A DNA stretch of 64,000 bases from Galbula dea (Eukaryota > Chordata > Aves > Piciformes > Galbulidae): assembly GCA_013399015.1 (NCBI GenBank), contig VWZX01002693.1:270648-334647 (forward strand), in the 5' to 3' direction. A model generated the notes under the pieces. That model saw nothing but the letters and a program-made list of their open reading frames with translations. It ran no database searches and had not been told where the DNA came from. This document shows positions 47,578-61,113 of the stretch, in pieces (position 1 is the stretch's first letter; the number at the start of each line of letters is the position of its first letter). The translations under genes and the position numbers were made by a program.

Positions 47578-50500
47578 TATTTCATTATTTGTTGTCCACC
47601 AAAAATTCCAGTCAATCCTTTTCCTTGTCCAGAAATCTTTTGATCACAAGTGATAGTACATGTGCTCTGACTGATGAAATGCATGGCAGAAGAAATCCTT
47701 TCTGGCAACTTTCTGCTCTCTCTATTGCTTATTGAAGGACAGGATGTGAAATTACTTTCTTCTAAAGCCTCAGAACCCTTTGTCATGAGTGATTCTTTTT
47801 TTTTTCCCCAAGAGTTTTCTTTCTCTGACTAATGTATTATCCTTTGGTTTGTGTGGAAAAAAAAGCATAATGTGTATAAAATTTCATAGTGGAATTCATG
47901 AAAAGCTGGTCTGAAGTTATTTTTATTCTTTCATCTGTAACTATGGCTTGAACTAATTTTACTACCCTTCCTTGACCAATGAGGTCAACACCTTTAAGTC
48001 TTAAGGGAAACCCAGTAAATTACACTTACTTTAAATTCACCACTGACAAGATGTGAAGTCAAATGTATGTACCCTGTAGGTTACACTGCCATTGCACAGT
48101 CTGCTCCATTTAGCTATTCTGGGTCAGGCAGAGTGACCCAGAGGAACAGCTGTCTATCAGAAAATTACAGTTCCTCTTCACTCCCCTTACTTCTGTACGA
48201 GGGAAAGGAGAGCACGGTTTTCTCTGCTGTCCTACAGAAGCTAATGTTCCCTCACTGGTGGAGGATTTAGGGCTCTGCTCTTTAAGCAAAGGGGAAAATG
48301 ACCCTGCTTGTTTAGCCAATGCTAATTGCCAGGTGCTAAGGGTTCTGCATTCTGTGAGCTCACAAGATAGGAGCTGGTCCAGGACCTCACTCCTCAGTCA
48401 CAGGCTTACAGATAGAAGAAAGCTGATTCAGCTCTCCTGCTGACACCCCTGATCTCAGGCAGGGTTGAAAAGAAAGGTGAGTGGTGGTGCTCACTCTAGT
48501 ATGGGTGTATAGAGCACACTGGCAAGGCAGTAGGTTGAAGATGAGCTACATTTTCAGACCTCTAAAAGCTAAGTGTTTAGCTTAAGCTATTTATAACCAT
48601 CACAACCAAAAGGCAATGTTATGGAGGATAATTCATCCCACCATTCTCTGACAGATGGCTAAAGGAGACTTTTTCCAGCAAGAAATCAACACACCTCTGG
48701 CTATGGCAGAAGCCAGAATATGACTCTGGCTGGTAAGGGGAAGTCAGTTCACTGTGTCTGTGACTTGAGATCCTTTCAAAGCAGCTTTCTGGTAGATAAA
48801 TAATGGTTTTTGCTGTCCATTAAGTTACATGTTATATTTTTAAGAGGGAGCTGAAGAACATGAGGTAGCAGTGGTAGGTACTGACTGACAACAGTAGAGG
48901 ACATGATAAAATATTAAGATTTTGATGCTGGACGTGAATGAGGGAGGCACTGAAGGTGCCAGAGCAATGTGGATCAGGGCAGGAGTGGACTGTCACAATC
49001 AAACATGGCAGAAGGAAGCTGGACAGCATTTAAGACTTGATGAGTTGAACCAAAGCAGGGATGATGTCATCACAGGAGCAAGTTCTAGGACAAGCTTGTT
49101 AACTGAACCTCAGGGAATCTGAGCTGTTGCTGTGGAAGTCAGAGAAGGTGGCTGTGATAATTAGGGTGAAGGGCTGAAAAGATTTGGACAAAAGCATTGG
49201 CAGAGTGGGAAAGGGGGACAAGTTAAGTACAAGGGCAAACAGAAAGAAGCAGAAAGATCCAGACTCCAGGTGGATATACAGATCAAAAGAGAAGGCTGGG
49301 TTAAAGATGAAAAGAGAGTAAAAGCTTGAATCAATCTCCTTACATCTGCTAGTGCACAAAACCTAAGGTGTGACATATATAATGAACACTTTAATTGAGA
49401 AAGGAGGAAGAACTGGCAGCAAAGAAGTGAAGGACATTCCTAAATCTGGGAAAGGTACATTGTTGTAGCTGAATGGAGCTTCCACAAGTCAGAGGCTAGC
49501 CTTGGTGCTATTATTCAAAGCAGTCTTTTGATCCACCAGAAGGTAAGTTTTCCTCCAAGTTCATTGGGAGCAGGTTGAGGCCATGTGTTGAGGGATGAAG
49601 ACTTGTGACTTGGTAGTCACAATCAGTTGTAGTAAGAGCAAAATATAGGATTGGTCTCACATGGTATGCTGAGCTGTGGAGAGTCAAGGTGAGAGACATT
49701 TAATAGCAAGTGAAGTAGTTGTGCCATGTCAACACCATAACAAAGAAAAACATAGAGGGGTCTGCTTAAAAACAAAATCTAAATAATTAACTCTGAACAA
49801 CACCTTCTTAGAGTTAGCCAGGCTTTTCCCATTTGTTAACAACCAGAAGTTTTGTACATGTACCAGTGCTTGCTTAGTGCAATAGGCACTAAGAAGTCTA
49901 AGAGTAGTCTGAAGCAATGTGTGTATACTTCTCCTGGCAAGATCAATCTTGTGTAAGAAGGAAACAGTGCTGCAAAGTCATAGGAGTAATTCTTATCTAA
50001 AACACTGTCCTGTGCTCTGAGTTCAGTCAGGAAACCAGCAGAAGAGTGAGTCAAATATACAGCACATGAAACACCAGTTCAATTGCCAAGTGTAAAACTA
50101 TGAGTAATGTCCTATCTGTTATCAGTTTATTCACTCAGTGAACTTCCACTGTGTTCTAAAACCACAATGACTGTCTCAGCCAGTATCAGAGTAATGGCAT
50201 TTCTCCTGATGACCTCAGATTTGGTTTGATAAGGACTTCCATCACACACAGTGACTGTGGAATGGCAGCCAAACTGGGACACTGCTTTACAAAAATGCAA
50301 ACATCAGTGTCAATATTCCCATCTTGTTTCTTAAGCTCACAATAGGATCTATGAATTGATGATAATCTTATTCAACTGTAAAATGCATTTTAACAACAAC
50401 TTGTATCCATTTTGGAAGGTGTTCAAATTCTAACATTTTGGAATCTATCACTTAGATATCTTATCCTGCATTTTGATAGGAGAGCAAGGTCCTCTGCTAA

Positions 50501-53500
50501 AGGAGGTAAAATTGATCCAAATAAATCTTACCAGCAGCAAATATAGCTTTATAATACATGACTTGTGGGTGGTGTGGGTGGTGGGGCCAGACTGAGAAGT
50601 TGTATGCTTGTCTGCACGTGTTTGTCTCAACTAAGAAGCAAACTCCACCTCACCAACCATGGCTCTGTGTAGGGTGGCTCAAATTTTCTTGTGCCTTTGT
50701 GCACAGCAGTCATCCAGTCTGAAGAGAGCCAGGTCTCTCTCACTGGTGTGTCAGAGGGCTCTGCTTCATGGTGAGGGTCAGCTCAACTCCCTAGACCTTT
50801 GGAGAGTTGCTGCACTGTGAGGAAACCTGGGTAAATGCAGAGCTCCCAGAAAACATCACACAGTCCTGAAGGGGACAGCTTGGGTTTTGCAGTCAGGGAG
50901 CAGATGTGGATGAAATGCCCAATAGTTGCAGGGCTACTTTAACAGTCTTAAAAAGACCCTGAGCTCACCCACTGCCTTCCTGGTCTCCAGTTGCTACAGC
51001 ACCCTTTGCTTAGGCTGTTTGCAAAGTCTGGGGTCAACACCGGGCATGGATTTCCACATGGAGGAGAGACAGAAGTGCAATATATTATAAATGAGAACAT
51101 TAGAGGAGAAAAGCAAGAGACTTTGATGTTTATGCCTCCAGGCAGGGGGAATAGATTATTTTGATGAGGAGTTGTAACCACACAGCATAACCAAACTGTG
51201 ATCAGTAATTTGGTGGTCTGGTAAAATGTGTTGTGGGTAGAGTAGAGCTGGTGCCTGCAATCAATCACTTGATAAGCAGAGACAAGCCTGGAAAGTGATC
51301 AAGACTATTTGCAGATAGGCAGAGATGTAGCAGAAGACAAGGAAGAATCCTTGACTCAATCGGTGTGATTAAATGCAAGTTCATGTATTATCTCCTGCAA
51401 AGAATATCTGTGACTGTGAAAGATCATTGGTAGTGAGGCACACCAAATGTCAGCTGCTGCTTTCAGGGAGTTGAGCAAGATCTATTGCCTGGTGTTAATT
51501 AACTATCCATCAATAAATGATAAGTGCTTCAGGAAATCAACATGAGGAAGAAGTTGTTCAAAGGAGAAAGGCAAGTCATTAGATGGAGCAAGCATACTGG
51601 AACATTTACAGGAAATAGGTAGCACATCAAAAAGCACAGATCTAATACATGTGAAGGTGGTAAAGAGTTGGTAGGAAGATGTCAGGGTTGCAACCATCTG
51701 GCTAGAGGCAGCAAAATGAAAAAAATTATGAAAAGAAAACTTCCAAAATAGTTCAGGTTGATTGCACTGCAGTGATGGAACTTGACACTGAATCTGTCCC
51801 TGTTGCATCAGGCTGATGTCGGCCAAAATTTAAAGATATTTAAAAATAACATCCCCAGGCTGAGCTGGATTAAATCTTCCAAAAGCTCTGCCTTGGATAC
51901 TGGAAGCTCACTTGATGATTGAAAGCCTGGAGTTGCATTTGTAAAGCCTCTCTTATGCTGGCTTTTTTGGTGCACCAGCAAGCTGACTCCACAGCTATCC
52001 TGAGAGCCCCCAAACTAGGGTCTACCACCAGTTCTGGCATGAGTTTTACACCCTTCAAGCCCTGCTCCTTGGCATGTCATTGCCTTGGAGTAGACCTGAC
52101 AATGCTAACAATACTGGAAAACCTTCTTCCTGCCTTTCCTTGCATCCTCTGCCTGTGCAAGACAATCTTATCCACTGGTCCTGGCATTGCTGCCCAGCTG
52201 CTACAGCTCTCTGGGAATTCCCAAAGTAAACCACATCCTCGCTACTGTCAACTGAGGTTCTAGGGCAGCAGGCCTCAGTATAAGAATGACCACCACCTTC
52301 TGTTTACATTGTGGTAATACAAAGTCTTCTGAGGGGTTTCTTTGTTATCAGGTTTTAACTATGTTAGGTGATGGCACTATGCAGTTAATTTCTATTCCCT
52401 GTAGAAAGAGCCAGCTTAGCTTATCTCACACATGTTGATGAGAGATCAGCCTCAATCAAGTTTGTTTTAGCTGTTAAATCACATTTTTCAATTGTTTAAA
52501 TAGTTCAGACAGAATTTGCACAGTAGCATTTTAGCTTTTTATAGCTGTCAAGAAGTAATACAAAAAATTACCACCTCCTCTGATGGGTGTTACATGATTA
52601 AGGTGACATGTCTGCTCATGCAAGATATTTGAATAGAGACATTCAATAAAGTAAATAACATTTAATTTCCCCTCTCCTCCTCTTTTTTAAACTACATTTC
52701 ATATTTATTTTACAGTCTTGTTTGGAGTTTTGGGATATTTTTCTTAAAAGGCTTTACATAATGAAACAATTTAGTAGACTTTTATATGCTTGGAACGAAA
52801 TATTTCCTCACAGTATAGCAAGGCACTAATGTACCTTGTTCATGTTAAGGAGTAGGGCGCCTGTCTGCACTAACTGCTGTGGAAACACCACTGGGGTAAG
52901 GGGTGAGCCAAAGATTTTCCTCCAGATTGAAACTGAGAACTGCTGAAAGAAGCAGGAATTAATCTGGAAGCTGCCTGTGGTGTCAAGAGCTTGGTGAACT
53001 TGCTTAGAAGAGCCCTTTTGGAGCATGTTTTTCTGCTGCAAAATTCCCTGTGATTCTGGAATACAATTTTCCACTGTCTCATCTGCTGCCTGGCTTCATA
53101 CAGTGAGGCAGTTCTTGCAAAAGGCTCAATACCTGTGTCAGCTTTCAGGGATAGGCTCATTGACATGTAGATGGTAAAAATGAAGTGTTTAAATTCCAGT
53201 CATAGTTTTGACCCAACTCATGGAGACAATGAATTTTCAGGTTCTGAAGTGTAGGATTTGCACCACACTCCTGCAACAAATAGTAATTCAAACATCTCTT
53301 TTAATTAGTCCCTTGGGCTCCTAGTCTTTAGAAGGTCAGACCAGGTTCCCACAGTGGTAGTTTTGACTACAAAGTAGCTTTCAGGTTAGGAACACCAGAA
53401 AATGAAAATTGGCCTTTTAGGGTCTCAAGCAGCATGCAACAGCTGTGAGACCTATGCTTTCTGTTAGTCCTAGCTGGTGTTTATATGCATGGTTTAGCAA

Positions 53501-55579
53501 GCACTGGCTAATACATCTTGTCTTAGACAAAAAGGCAGATGGCAGACTTGATGCTTGCAGCAAGGTGCTTTGTATCTCAGATTCCCTTGCAGGGGGAAGC
53601 TTTGGCAGGATGAAAACAACATGAGAAAGCCTTTCTCTGAGGCTGGAAGAGCCAAGGCCACTCCTTTCTGTGCAGATGGGAGATACCAGGAGGGCCAGAG
53701 CTGGTGGTGCTGGGAGTCCCTGGCTGGAGGCCAGTACCATTTCCTGTGTCCCTATCTCTTTAAGCTGATGTAAAATACTGCCTAGCTCTCATCTTTTCTA
53801 TCCTGCCACCAGATCCCCAGCTTCTTCTGTGTTTTATTTCCTCTTTTTTATGGTTTCAGTTTAGATGTGACGTTTCTCTCAGTTTTGTGAGACCGCTGAA
53901 GGCATTTTTCTCCATTTTAAAGCTGTCCATGGTCTGCATTCAGATTTCTGTGTAGATTATGTGAGCTGAGTGAGGCTGAAGAGTTTATAGCTCCTTTCCT
54001 CCCTAGTGACATCCTATGTTGTGAATCCTGTAAGCCAACACATTGATATTTTGCCCATAAAAATGCTTCCATGAAATGCAGCATCTCATATTACTTTATC
54101 ATTACTAGTGTTCATTGATTTCTGCTAAAAATCTTTCACAAATATTAAAACTGTGTATGGAAAGACACAAAAATCCACAGCAAAAATGAGAAACAATTTC
54201 TTTGAATCTGATCCTGGTTACATTGAGGCCACCTTAAGCTGTTTCAGAGTATAAAAAAAATAAGCACCACTCAAAAGGAGTCTAGATATAATTTAATCCT
54301 ACTTTAAGAACACTTTTCCCTGTCTCAGTGTAATATGAAGTGGTCTTGGTTTCAATGAGAACCTTCCTCTGCTCTTGCAGAGACTCAGGACACTGAGGGC
54401 AGTGCAAACACAGACTTATTTTCCACAGATTTTAACTCTGTATATCAAAATACAAAATACTCCTCACTGGCCTTCCCTAATAATTCTGCACAACCAAAGA
54501 CAGAATCTAGGAGGCCTTCAGTGCAACACTATAATAAGCAACTGCAGAAATGTTTATCATTCCCAATGGCAAACATTAAAAACCTCACCATTTGTTTCCA
54601 AGAGGTAAGTACGACACCTTAACAATTTGTCTCTTCTTTACTGCATACATTTCCATTTCAAGCCCTAACAATATTAAGGAAGAGATTTATTGCAGTTCAT
54701 CACACAGGCTGGATCCTTTGCTGCCAAGGTATTTATAATGATGTAAAAGTGACAGTGTCAACAGTGACTTAGATCATTTAGACACGATGATAAAAAATGT
54801 GTTGCCCCAAAATTTAAGGTATGCACAGAGAACATGTCACCTAGAATAAAAAACAAAGTCAGTGGTAAGAGGTTTGGATTTGCCAATCCTATCATGACCC
54901 AAAATAAAAGATTAAATAAGAGAAGCTAAAGATGAAGTCATAATATTCATGAGGCAAATACTCATGATACCTCATGAGCCCATGAGATAAAGACAGATGT
55001 CCTGTGTGGAGTACTTACCTTTATTCCTGAAGAAGCCAGTACTGCATTTGTCAGCAAAGAGCTACAGTAGAACTGTATAGAGCACAGACAAGATATTTGC
55101 TGCTTGCCAGATAGAAACTGCTCTGCTCATGATTTTGCTTAGGAAGGTTTCATGTGGATCAACTCTTGATCAATCTGTTAGATGCAGCCTAGGATAAAGT
55201 AGAAAGCAAGATATATAGAGAAAAAAAAATCAGACTTCCATCCTAAACTTCTGTACTTTATATCAAGGAAAGAAGAGGTGCAAGAGAATTAGGGAAGGCA
55301 GGAAATGTCACTCAAGGTGGCTGAAAGAGAATGAGAGAATTAATCTGAGAGTGATCAGGGAAATTAACAATGAGGTAACAAAAATAGTAAAAAGAAATAT
55401 TGTGATCTCAGAAAACTTGGAGACAGACCTAAATTCAGAAGTCTTCTCTAGAGAATTAAAGAGAAGAGACACTGAGAAAACAAAGCAGCTGTATCTCCAA
55501 CACAAGATACAAGCAGGTCTTCCTTTAGGACATCACATCAGGAGCTGGGAGAGAAGAGGAAAAGCAAAGAAGAGAAACA
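47578..55579. other. Unannotated DNA (8 kb)
   Basis: The longest stretch without a recognisable transposon. Between 48.8 and 51.8 kb the minus strand carries a series of short open frames in changing phases (for example 49099-49359, 50948-51268, 51503-51826). I could not match them to any protein family or retroelement. The plus-strand frame 51919-52263 (114 codons) lacks motifs. An unrecognised, decayed ancient repeat is possible. Confidence 0.45.
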
Positions 55580-56085
55580 TGGAATCATAGAATCATGGTT
55601 GGAAAAGACCTCTAAGATCATGAGTTCCAACCAACAACCTATCATCACCATGTGCACTAAACCATGTCATCAAGTGCCACATCTACGAGTTTTTTAACAC
55701 CTCCAAAGATGATGACTTCACCACTCCCCTGACACCCTGTACCAATGCCTAACAGCTCTTTCAGTTAATCAGTTTTTCTTAATATTCAACTTGAACCTCC
55801 CCTGGTGCAGCTTGAGGCCATTTCCTCTTGCCCTATCACAATTAACCTGGGAGATGAGACTGACCTCCACCTCGCTATCTCCTTTCAGGTAGCTGTAGAG
55901 AGAGATGGATCTCACCTGAGCCTTCTCTTCTTCAGACTAAACAATCCCAGTTCCCCCAGCTGCTCCTGATGAGACTTATTCTCCAGACCCCTCACCAGCC
56001 TTGTTGCCATTCTCTGGACATGCTCCAATGCCTCAATGTGATCCTCAGGGCACATCTCACCTAATCAAAACACTGTACCAAAATT
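55580..56085 (-). mobile_element. CR1 LINE 3' region, diverged
   Basis: The plus strand opens with GGAATCATAGAATCATGGTT (CR1 tail reversed), then GAGTTCCAACC. It continues through the reversed ORF2 C-terminal region (AGCTTGAGGCCATTTCCTCT, TCAGACTAAACAATCCCAGT, CATTCTCTGGACATGCTCCA). Multiple frameshifts and stops remove the frame. About 500 bases remain of a 4-5-kb element. Its divergence is greater than that of the 22.3- and 63.1-kb copies. Confidence 0.92.
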
Positions 56086-56236
56086 GTGCTGTATAAAAAG
56101 TTCTTGCCAATATAATTGGCTTCTAATTTGTAGTTTCAAAAAAGTCTTGATGTTCATACATTTCTGTTCATTTTTTTCCCAAAAAGTATGCAAAATATTC
56201 ATGCACTGAACAAGTTGTAGGGAATTTTCTGTGTCC
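56086..56236. other. Spacer between two facing CR1 copies
   Basis: About 150 bases of AT-rich DNA separate the 5'-truncated ends of two oppositely oriented CR1 fragments. No feature is recognised. Confidence 0.6.
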
Positions 56237-56336
56237 TGGTCTAGGGAATCCTGCTGTGGCAGGGGGGTTGGACTGGATGATCTTTCAAGGTCCCTTCCAA
56301 CTCCTAACAGTCTGTGTTTCTGTGATTCTGTGATTT
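56237..56336 (+). mobile_element. Short CR1 3'-UTR fragment
   Basis: CCTGCTGTGGCAGGGGGGTT followed by GGACTGGATGATC and TCCCTTCCAACTCCTAACAG matches the CR1 terminal UTR. The tail is in the CTGTGATT variant (56313-56336). Confidence 0.92.
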
Positions 56337-59300
56337 TGTTAGTATGAGGTTTGTCAGAGAATTTCTTGCCCTCTTACAAGATCCTTCCAAGTTCTTCAAG
56401 GCCAAAGTGTCTTCAATATTTCCTCCTTTTCAGCAAATTGGGAATTAAGTTCAGCTCACCTTGGAAAGTTAATTTTCCATCAATTTTGTGTGCAGCTACC
56501 TAAACTGTGATAGAAAGTGCCCTTCAGCAACTTTTACGCTTCATGCAGTCATTTGTTGGTCTGAAAAAAAAAAAAGAAATGACAGGCCACAGGGATGATA
56601 AAAAAACCCCCAGACATTTAGAAAGGTACTTATAACATGGTGCTGGATATTATAAGACTCAGGAGTAGCAGCTATTTCCACCCAATGTTTTAGATTCAGA
56701 AGGAGCACTTAAAAACAATTGAAAACTGTTGGTTGAATTTGGCACAAAGTCAGTGTGGACAGAAGCAACATAAGAACCAGTGGCTGGAGGAAAGTTATCC
56801 TGAGCTTGTTTTCATTATGCCTAAATAGATAAATGAGTGCTTGCATAAGCCTACAGTTCATGTTTGTTGTCAAAGGCATGTTTCCACACAGTCTGGCTGT
56901 GGTGGTCTCAGTCTCCCCTGCAGCGAGCACTGAGTCAGTGGCAGAGGACAAGGCTGAGAAGCTGTTTAGGTGAGCATGAGTCAGGTCAGCAGCTAAACAG
57001 TAATTTTCTTCATCTCCTGCAAAATAAATAAAAATAAAATTGATTTTCAGATGGTAGCAAATGGGAGTGGTTGAATTGTTTGGAAAGCATGCGAGCAATG
57101 GCTCAGCTCAGGAGAGCTGCCCTGGGAATGCTACAGAAGAGCCTTTTTGGTTTTGTGCAACCATAAACAGGAAATATGCCCTCAGCTTTCAGGATGCACT
57201 CTTGTAAAGATTTACCCTATGGGAACAGCTTTTACAGAGAAGAACAATTCCTTTAAATGGAACTGTCTGCTGCAGTGATTAAAATACAAAGGAGGGGGTT
57301 TTTTTTAACAAAAAAACATAGCTTTTGCCAAATTGTTTTAATTATTAAGGAATTATTTTAGTTATTGCAGAAATACTTGTTGCCTTGACCAACATTTGGC
57401 GGAAGATGATGTAAGAGTGTTTTTTTGTTGTTGTTTTTCAAACGACAGATTGTTCTATTTCAATATCTCTCAGATTAAATCTTATTATTTTCATCTTTCA
57501 AAATATTGGTTCAAAAGTCTAATGAAAGGTTGACAAGGCACAAAATGACAATTCAGCATTTGGCAAAAGCTCTGTTGGAGACAGCAGTGGATGACAAAAC
57601 TGAGCCTAACTCTTGAAATTTGTCTGCTGCCTTGTTTGTGCCTGTCACTGATACACTAGAAGAGCAACCAAAAAGCAAGCAAGAAGTGAAGTGAAACAAC
57701 ATCATTTCCCAGTGCTTGTCTCACCCAGTCAGCAGGCTCTAAGACATGTAAGTGGGTGATCAGGATTCTGCTGCAGCCTAGAAATCCTCAGCCATTTAGG
57801 GACCCCAAAGAAAAGATGCGCTCTGCTGGTACAGACTGCAGCATCTCTGGCCTGCTCCAGTTTGTACTGTGGCTGAAAAACAATGTTCTGTTGCTCCCTT
57901 TTCCATCCCCTTCTTTCCACTCCTGTTAACAGCCATGAGCAAAGCCCTACCAGCCCTGAAATCCCGTGGCTAAATGGACTTGGACTCCCCCAAGTTCCTT
58001 CTGGCTCTTGCTTTCAAGCAGGAGAGGCAAAAAAATCCATTTCCTTTCTGAGATATTGTATGCTATGAAAACACAACAGTAAAGAAAAGTAAAAATGTTA
58101 AATAAGACAACAAAATGTCTTCTGTTGCCCACTGAGAAGTGACAGACTCCCACTTACCTCCAGTGTAACATTGCTATCCAAGATGCTGTGTGTTTGAAGC
58201 AGATGGATGCATCCTCATCTGCAAATCCCAAGTAGGCTGCTTTATTTTCCTTTTCCTTTTGCATTATTTCCTTAAGACACCTCCCATTTTTACTTCTAAC
58301 AACACATTTGTTGATTCTTTAGAGCCTAGAGATTTGACTTTTGACTTTGGCTGGCAGCACTGGTTTGAGTTTGCAGCAGTGGAAAAGCCCAAGCATGAGT
58401 CATCACTGTGTTGCAGCAGTGGTTGCTTGGGGCTGCTCAGCCACTGGTGTCACCAGCCAGGGCAAGCACAAGCTAGTGAGACAAGACCTACTGTCTTGCA
58501 CCTCTTCCTGACCAATGTGACTGTAGTTGTTTTGGTTAAGTTCTGTCTGCCAGCTAATTAAATCAGATTCAAGCATTTTGCACTACTGACCACCCTTTCT
58601 CTCTCTCCCTTGTGATTTCTGAAGGTATTTGGGGAACTGCAGCTGAAGTCAGGCTCTGAAAGAAATGTTCAGGCCACCAAGAGTTACAGTGGGAATTGGC
58701 TGCTTATGGGCTTTCAAATTAACTTCTTTGTGCTCTGCACCTCCCCTTAGGTGCTACCTGTGTTTAAAAATCTGACTCATGCAGCTTTATTCGTCAGGGC
58801 AGATGGAGAAGGACAGAAAAGAGATTAGTTTTAGAGCTGGCTTATCCTGAGGTGATAGCTCTTCAAAATGTCAGTGCTATTGATGATGGGCCTACTTCAC
58901 CCACATAATTAAGCACGTCTACTGAAATGTCACTGCTGCTGCCCAGCAATCTGATGGACAGCTCAGGCTGGGGAATGTTCTTAAACAGCACAGCCAAACT
59001 GTTGGTCTCTGTCAAATGTCCCCTTCATTCACAACTGATGAAATGCTAATGAAATGAAAGGCAAAGAGGGTTAGTCAGTGTACATAAAATGATTGGTCTT
59101 GATGTCTAATTGTCCTAGCTGTCTCTAATATGGAGTGGATTCACTTGAATTTTTCCTCACAATTCCCTATTTTTGGCATGTTCTACTGCCTAAACCTTGT
59201 TTTCTTAGCCCTGACTGAGAAAGGAAAAGGGACTCCCTTTAGCAAATGACTGACAAAGTAGACTGTCTTTGTTTTAATTTGGATTTTGTTTATTTACTGA

Positions 59301-59555
59301 AGGTACAGAAACCTGTTCACTGACACATATCTCTTACACCTCAAGGACAATAATAGAATTTCCTCCTCAACTTGAGATATGGCTTTCCTTGCTGTTCTAT
59401 TCTGCCATGGGAAGGCTAACATCAACTGGCCTAAAGAGATTGCTCATTGGAGAAAGTCCCTTCTGAATATCAGAAAGTACACAAAGCTTGGTGTTCCATT
59501 TGGGAAAAGTAGGTCATGAATATCTTTTCCAGTCATGCTGTGTATCTATCTTTAA
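56337..59555. other. Unannotated AT-rich DNA
   Basis: No recognised transposon or exon. A minus-strand frame of 129 codons at 56709-57098 has no motif and overlaps AT-rich low-complexity sequence. Confidence 0.55.
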
Positions 59556-59613
59556 GGGGTGGGGTGGGGGGAAGGGGAATAGGGAGAGGGAGGAAAAAAA
59601 AAAAAAAGAGAAC
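59556..59613 (+). repeat. Purine tract with G-quadruplex motif and A run
   Basis: Four G runs of at least four bases with one- or two-base loops occur at 59556-59577 (GGGGTGGGGTGGGGGG then AAGGGG). This fits the strict G4 pattern with short loops, which favours stability. More G/A blocks and a 14-A run (59594-59607) follow, so one strand is almost entirely purine for nearly 60 bases and could also form a triplex. Confidence 0.8.
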
Positions 59614-60780
59614 CCTTATCTCTTAGCCTGTCAAGAAATGTTCCAGGAAACAAAAATCTTATAACTGCTGCTGCTTGAAAAAGAATTGGAAGACAGTCAC
59701 CAAAGGAAACTTGAGATGAGTTGTGGGACTCACTGCTCATTTCCTTTTTTCCTTTGCTCTTTGTGGGAATTGCTTTCACCAAGCAGTGCAAACTATCAGG
59801 GTGAATGCAGACAGCATTCCCCTGGAATTTGTGACAAACTGCTGTAGAGCAGTGTTAGATTCCACTGTTATGTGCAAAATCTGGTTTTGGAGACAGTTTG
59901 TAACAGTGCAGGCCTATATTGCAAAAAAACCAATGAGCCATTTCAGCTGTCAGTCTCATTAATTTTTACACTTTCTAGTATTACTCTTATTTGTTGAGGA
60001 CAGTTTATCTTTTCCTGAGATTTTATTATTAAAAAATCTAACCACTTCCCCAGACCCAGAAATCTTCGGATGAAATATATGCAGATTTTTCTTCCCTCAG
60101 AAGAAATATCCTCTGAGTTTTGAGTAAAGACCTAGGATGGTAAACATTGTCAAATATATAGCAGGAGACTGTGTCTACCACAAAAAGAGTATTTTCTAAA
60201 TGGAGAAGCTGCATAAAGGGCAGCCAAACTAAAGTATTTTTAGCTATATTTCATAAATAAGGAAATGAGACACAAATGTTAAAGCCTAAAACTCCTCTGA
60301 TGCATTGAAACCACTGGGAGGTTGGAGAATTATTGCCTGAATAAAGCAGCATCACCTATGTCACACAGGAAGTCTTTGGCAAAGAACTGAACAAAGACAC
60401 TGCAGAACCTGTGCCAGAGATTAAGAATCTAGATTTCTTTGGGGGGAAGAAAAGATAAGAGAGAGTGAAAATTTCTGTCAGTGGGATATTGTGCTGACAA
60501 AGAAAAGCAAGCAAGGATAAAAGAATATGGTCATTCTGGAAAGTTACTCTGAAAAATAATTTTTCTTCCAATATTTGGTGAGGCATCTCAGCAAGCAGGC
60601 AGAAAATTAATTTCTTGTTTGTCTGTGAATTTTTTAACCTGTTCTGGGTCTTACAAGAATCAGTGATGCCATGGGAGAGCAGGCTGTTCACTTTGGTTGA
60701 CTCACTAATCTTGAGTGTGGCTTGAAATTCATACAGGAAACACCAGAACTGAAAGTATATATTTCTGAAGTTTGAACTTT
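59614..60780. other. Unannotated AT-rich DNA
   Basis: No recognised element. Confidence 0.55.
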
Positions 60781-61113
60781 ACAGAATCACAGAAAGGTTG
60801 AGGTTGGAAGTGACCTCTGAAGGTCATCTGATGCAACATGCTGCTCAAGCAGGGCCACCTACACCAAATTGCCCAGGACTATGTCCAGATGGTTTTTGTA
60901 TTCCTCCAGGGACGAAGATTTCATCACCTCTCTGGGCAACTTGTGACAGTGCTCAGTCACCCTCAGGAAAACAAGTGTTTCCTGATGCCCAGAGGGAACC
61001 TCCTGTGTTTCTGTTTAGGCTCATTGCTTCTGTTCTTGTCACTGGCCACCACTACAAATGGTGTGTCTCTGTCCTCTTTGATACTCCCTTCAGGTATTTA
61101 AATACTTGAAGAC
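60781..61113 (-). mobile_element. CR1 LINE 3' region
   Basis: Starts ACAGAATCACAGAAAGGTTG, GAGGTTGGAAGTGACCTCTG, a reversed CR1 tail of a different subfamily. It continues with CAAGCAGGGCCACCTACACC (the CR1-C/F-like UTR phrase) and the reversed ORF2 end (ATGCCCAGAGGGAACCTCCT, AGGTATTTAAATACTTGAAG). It is 5'-truncated and has no intact frame. Confidence 0.92.

Noticed and set aside
51919..52263. 114-codon plus-strand frame as a small secreted or membrane protein
   Set aside because: It has a few hydrophobic stretches but no clear signal peptide, ordered cysteine pattern or splice context. An overlapping minus-strand frame occupies part of the same DNA.
55351..55590. Charged 79-codon frame resembling a coiled coil
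   Set aside because: It is lysine/glutamate-rich because of purine-rich DNA, and its end runs into a CR1 insertion. There is no other support.
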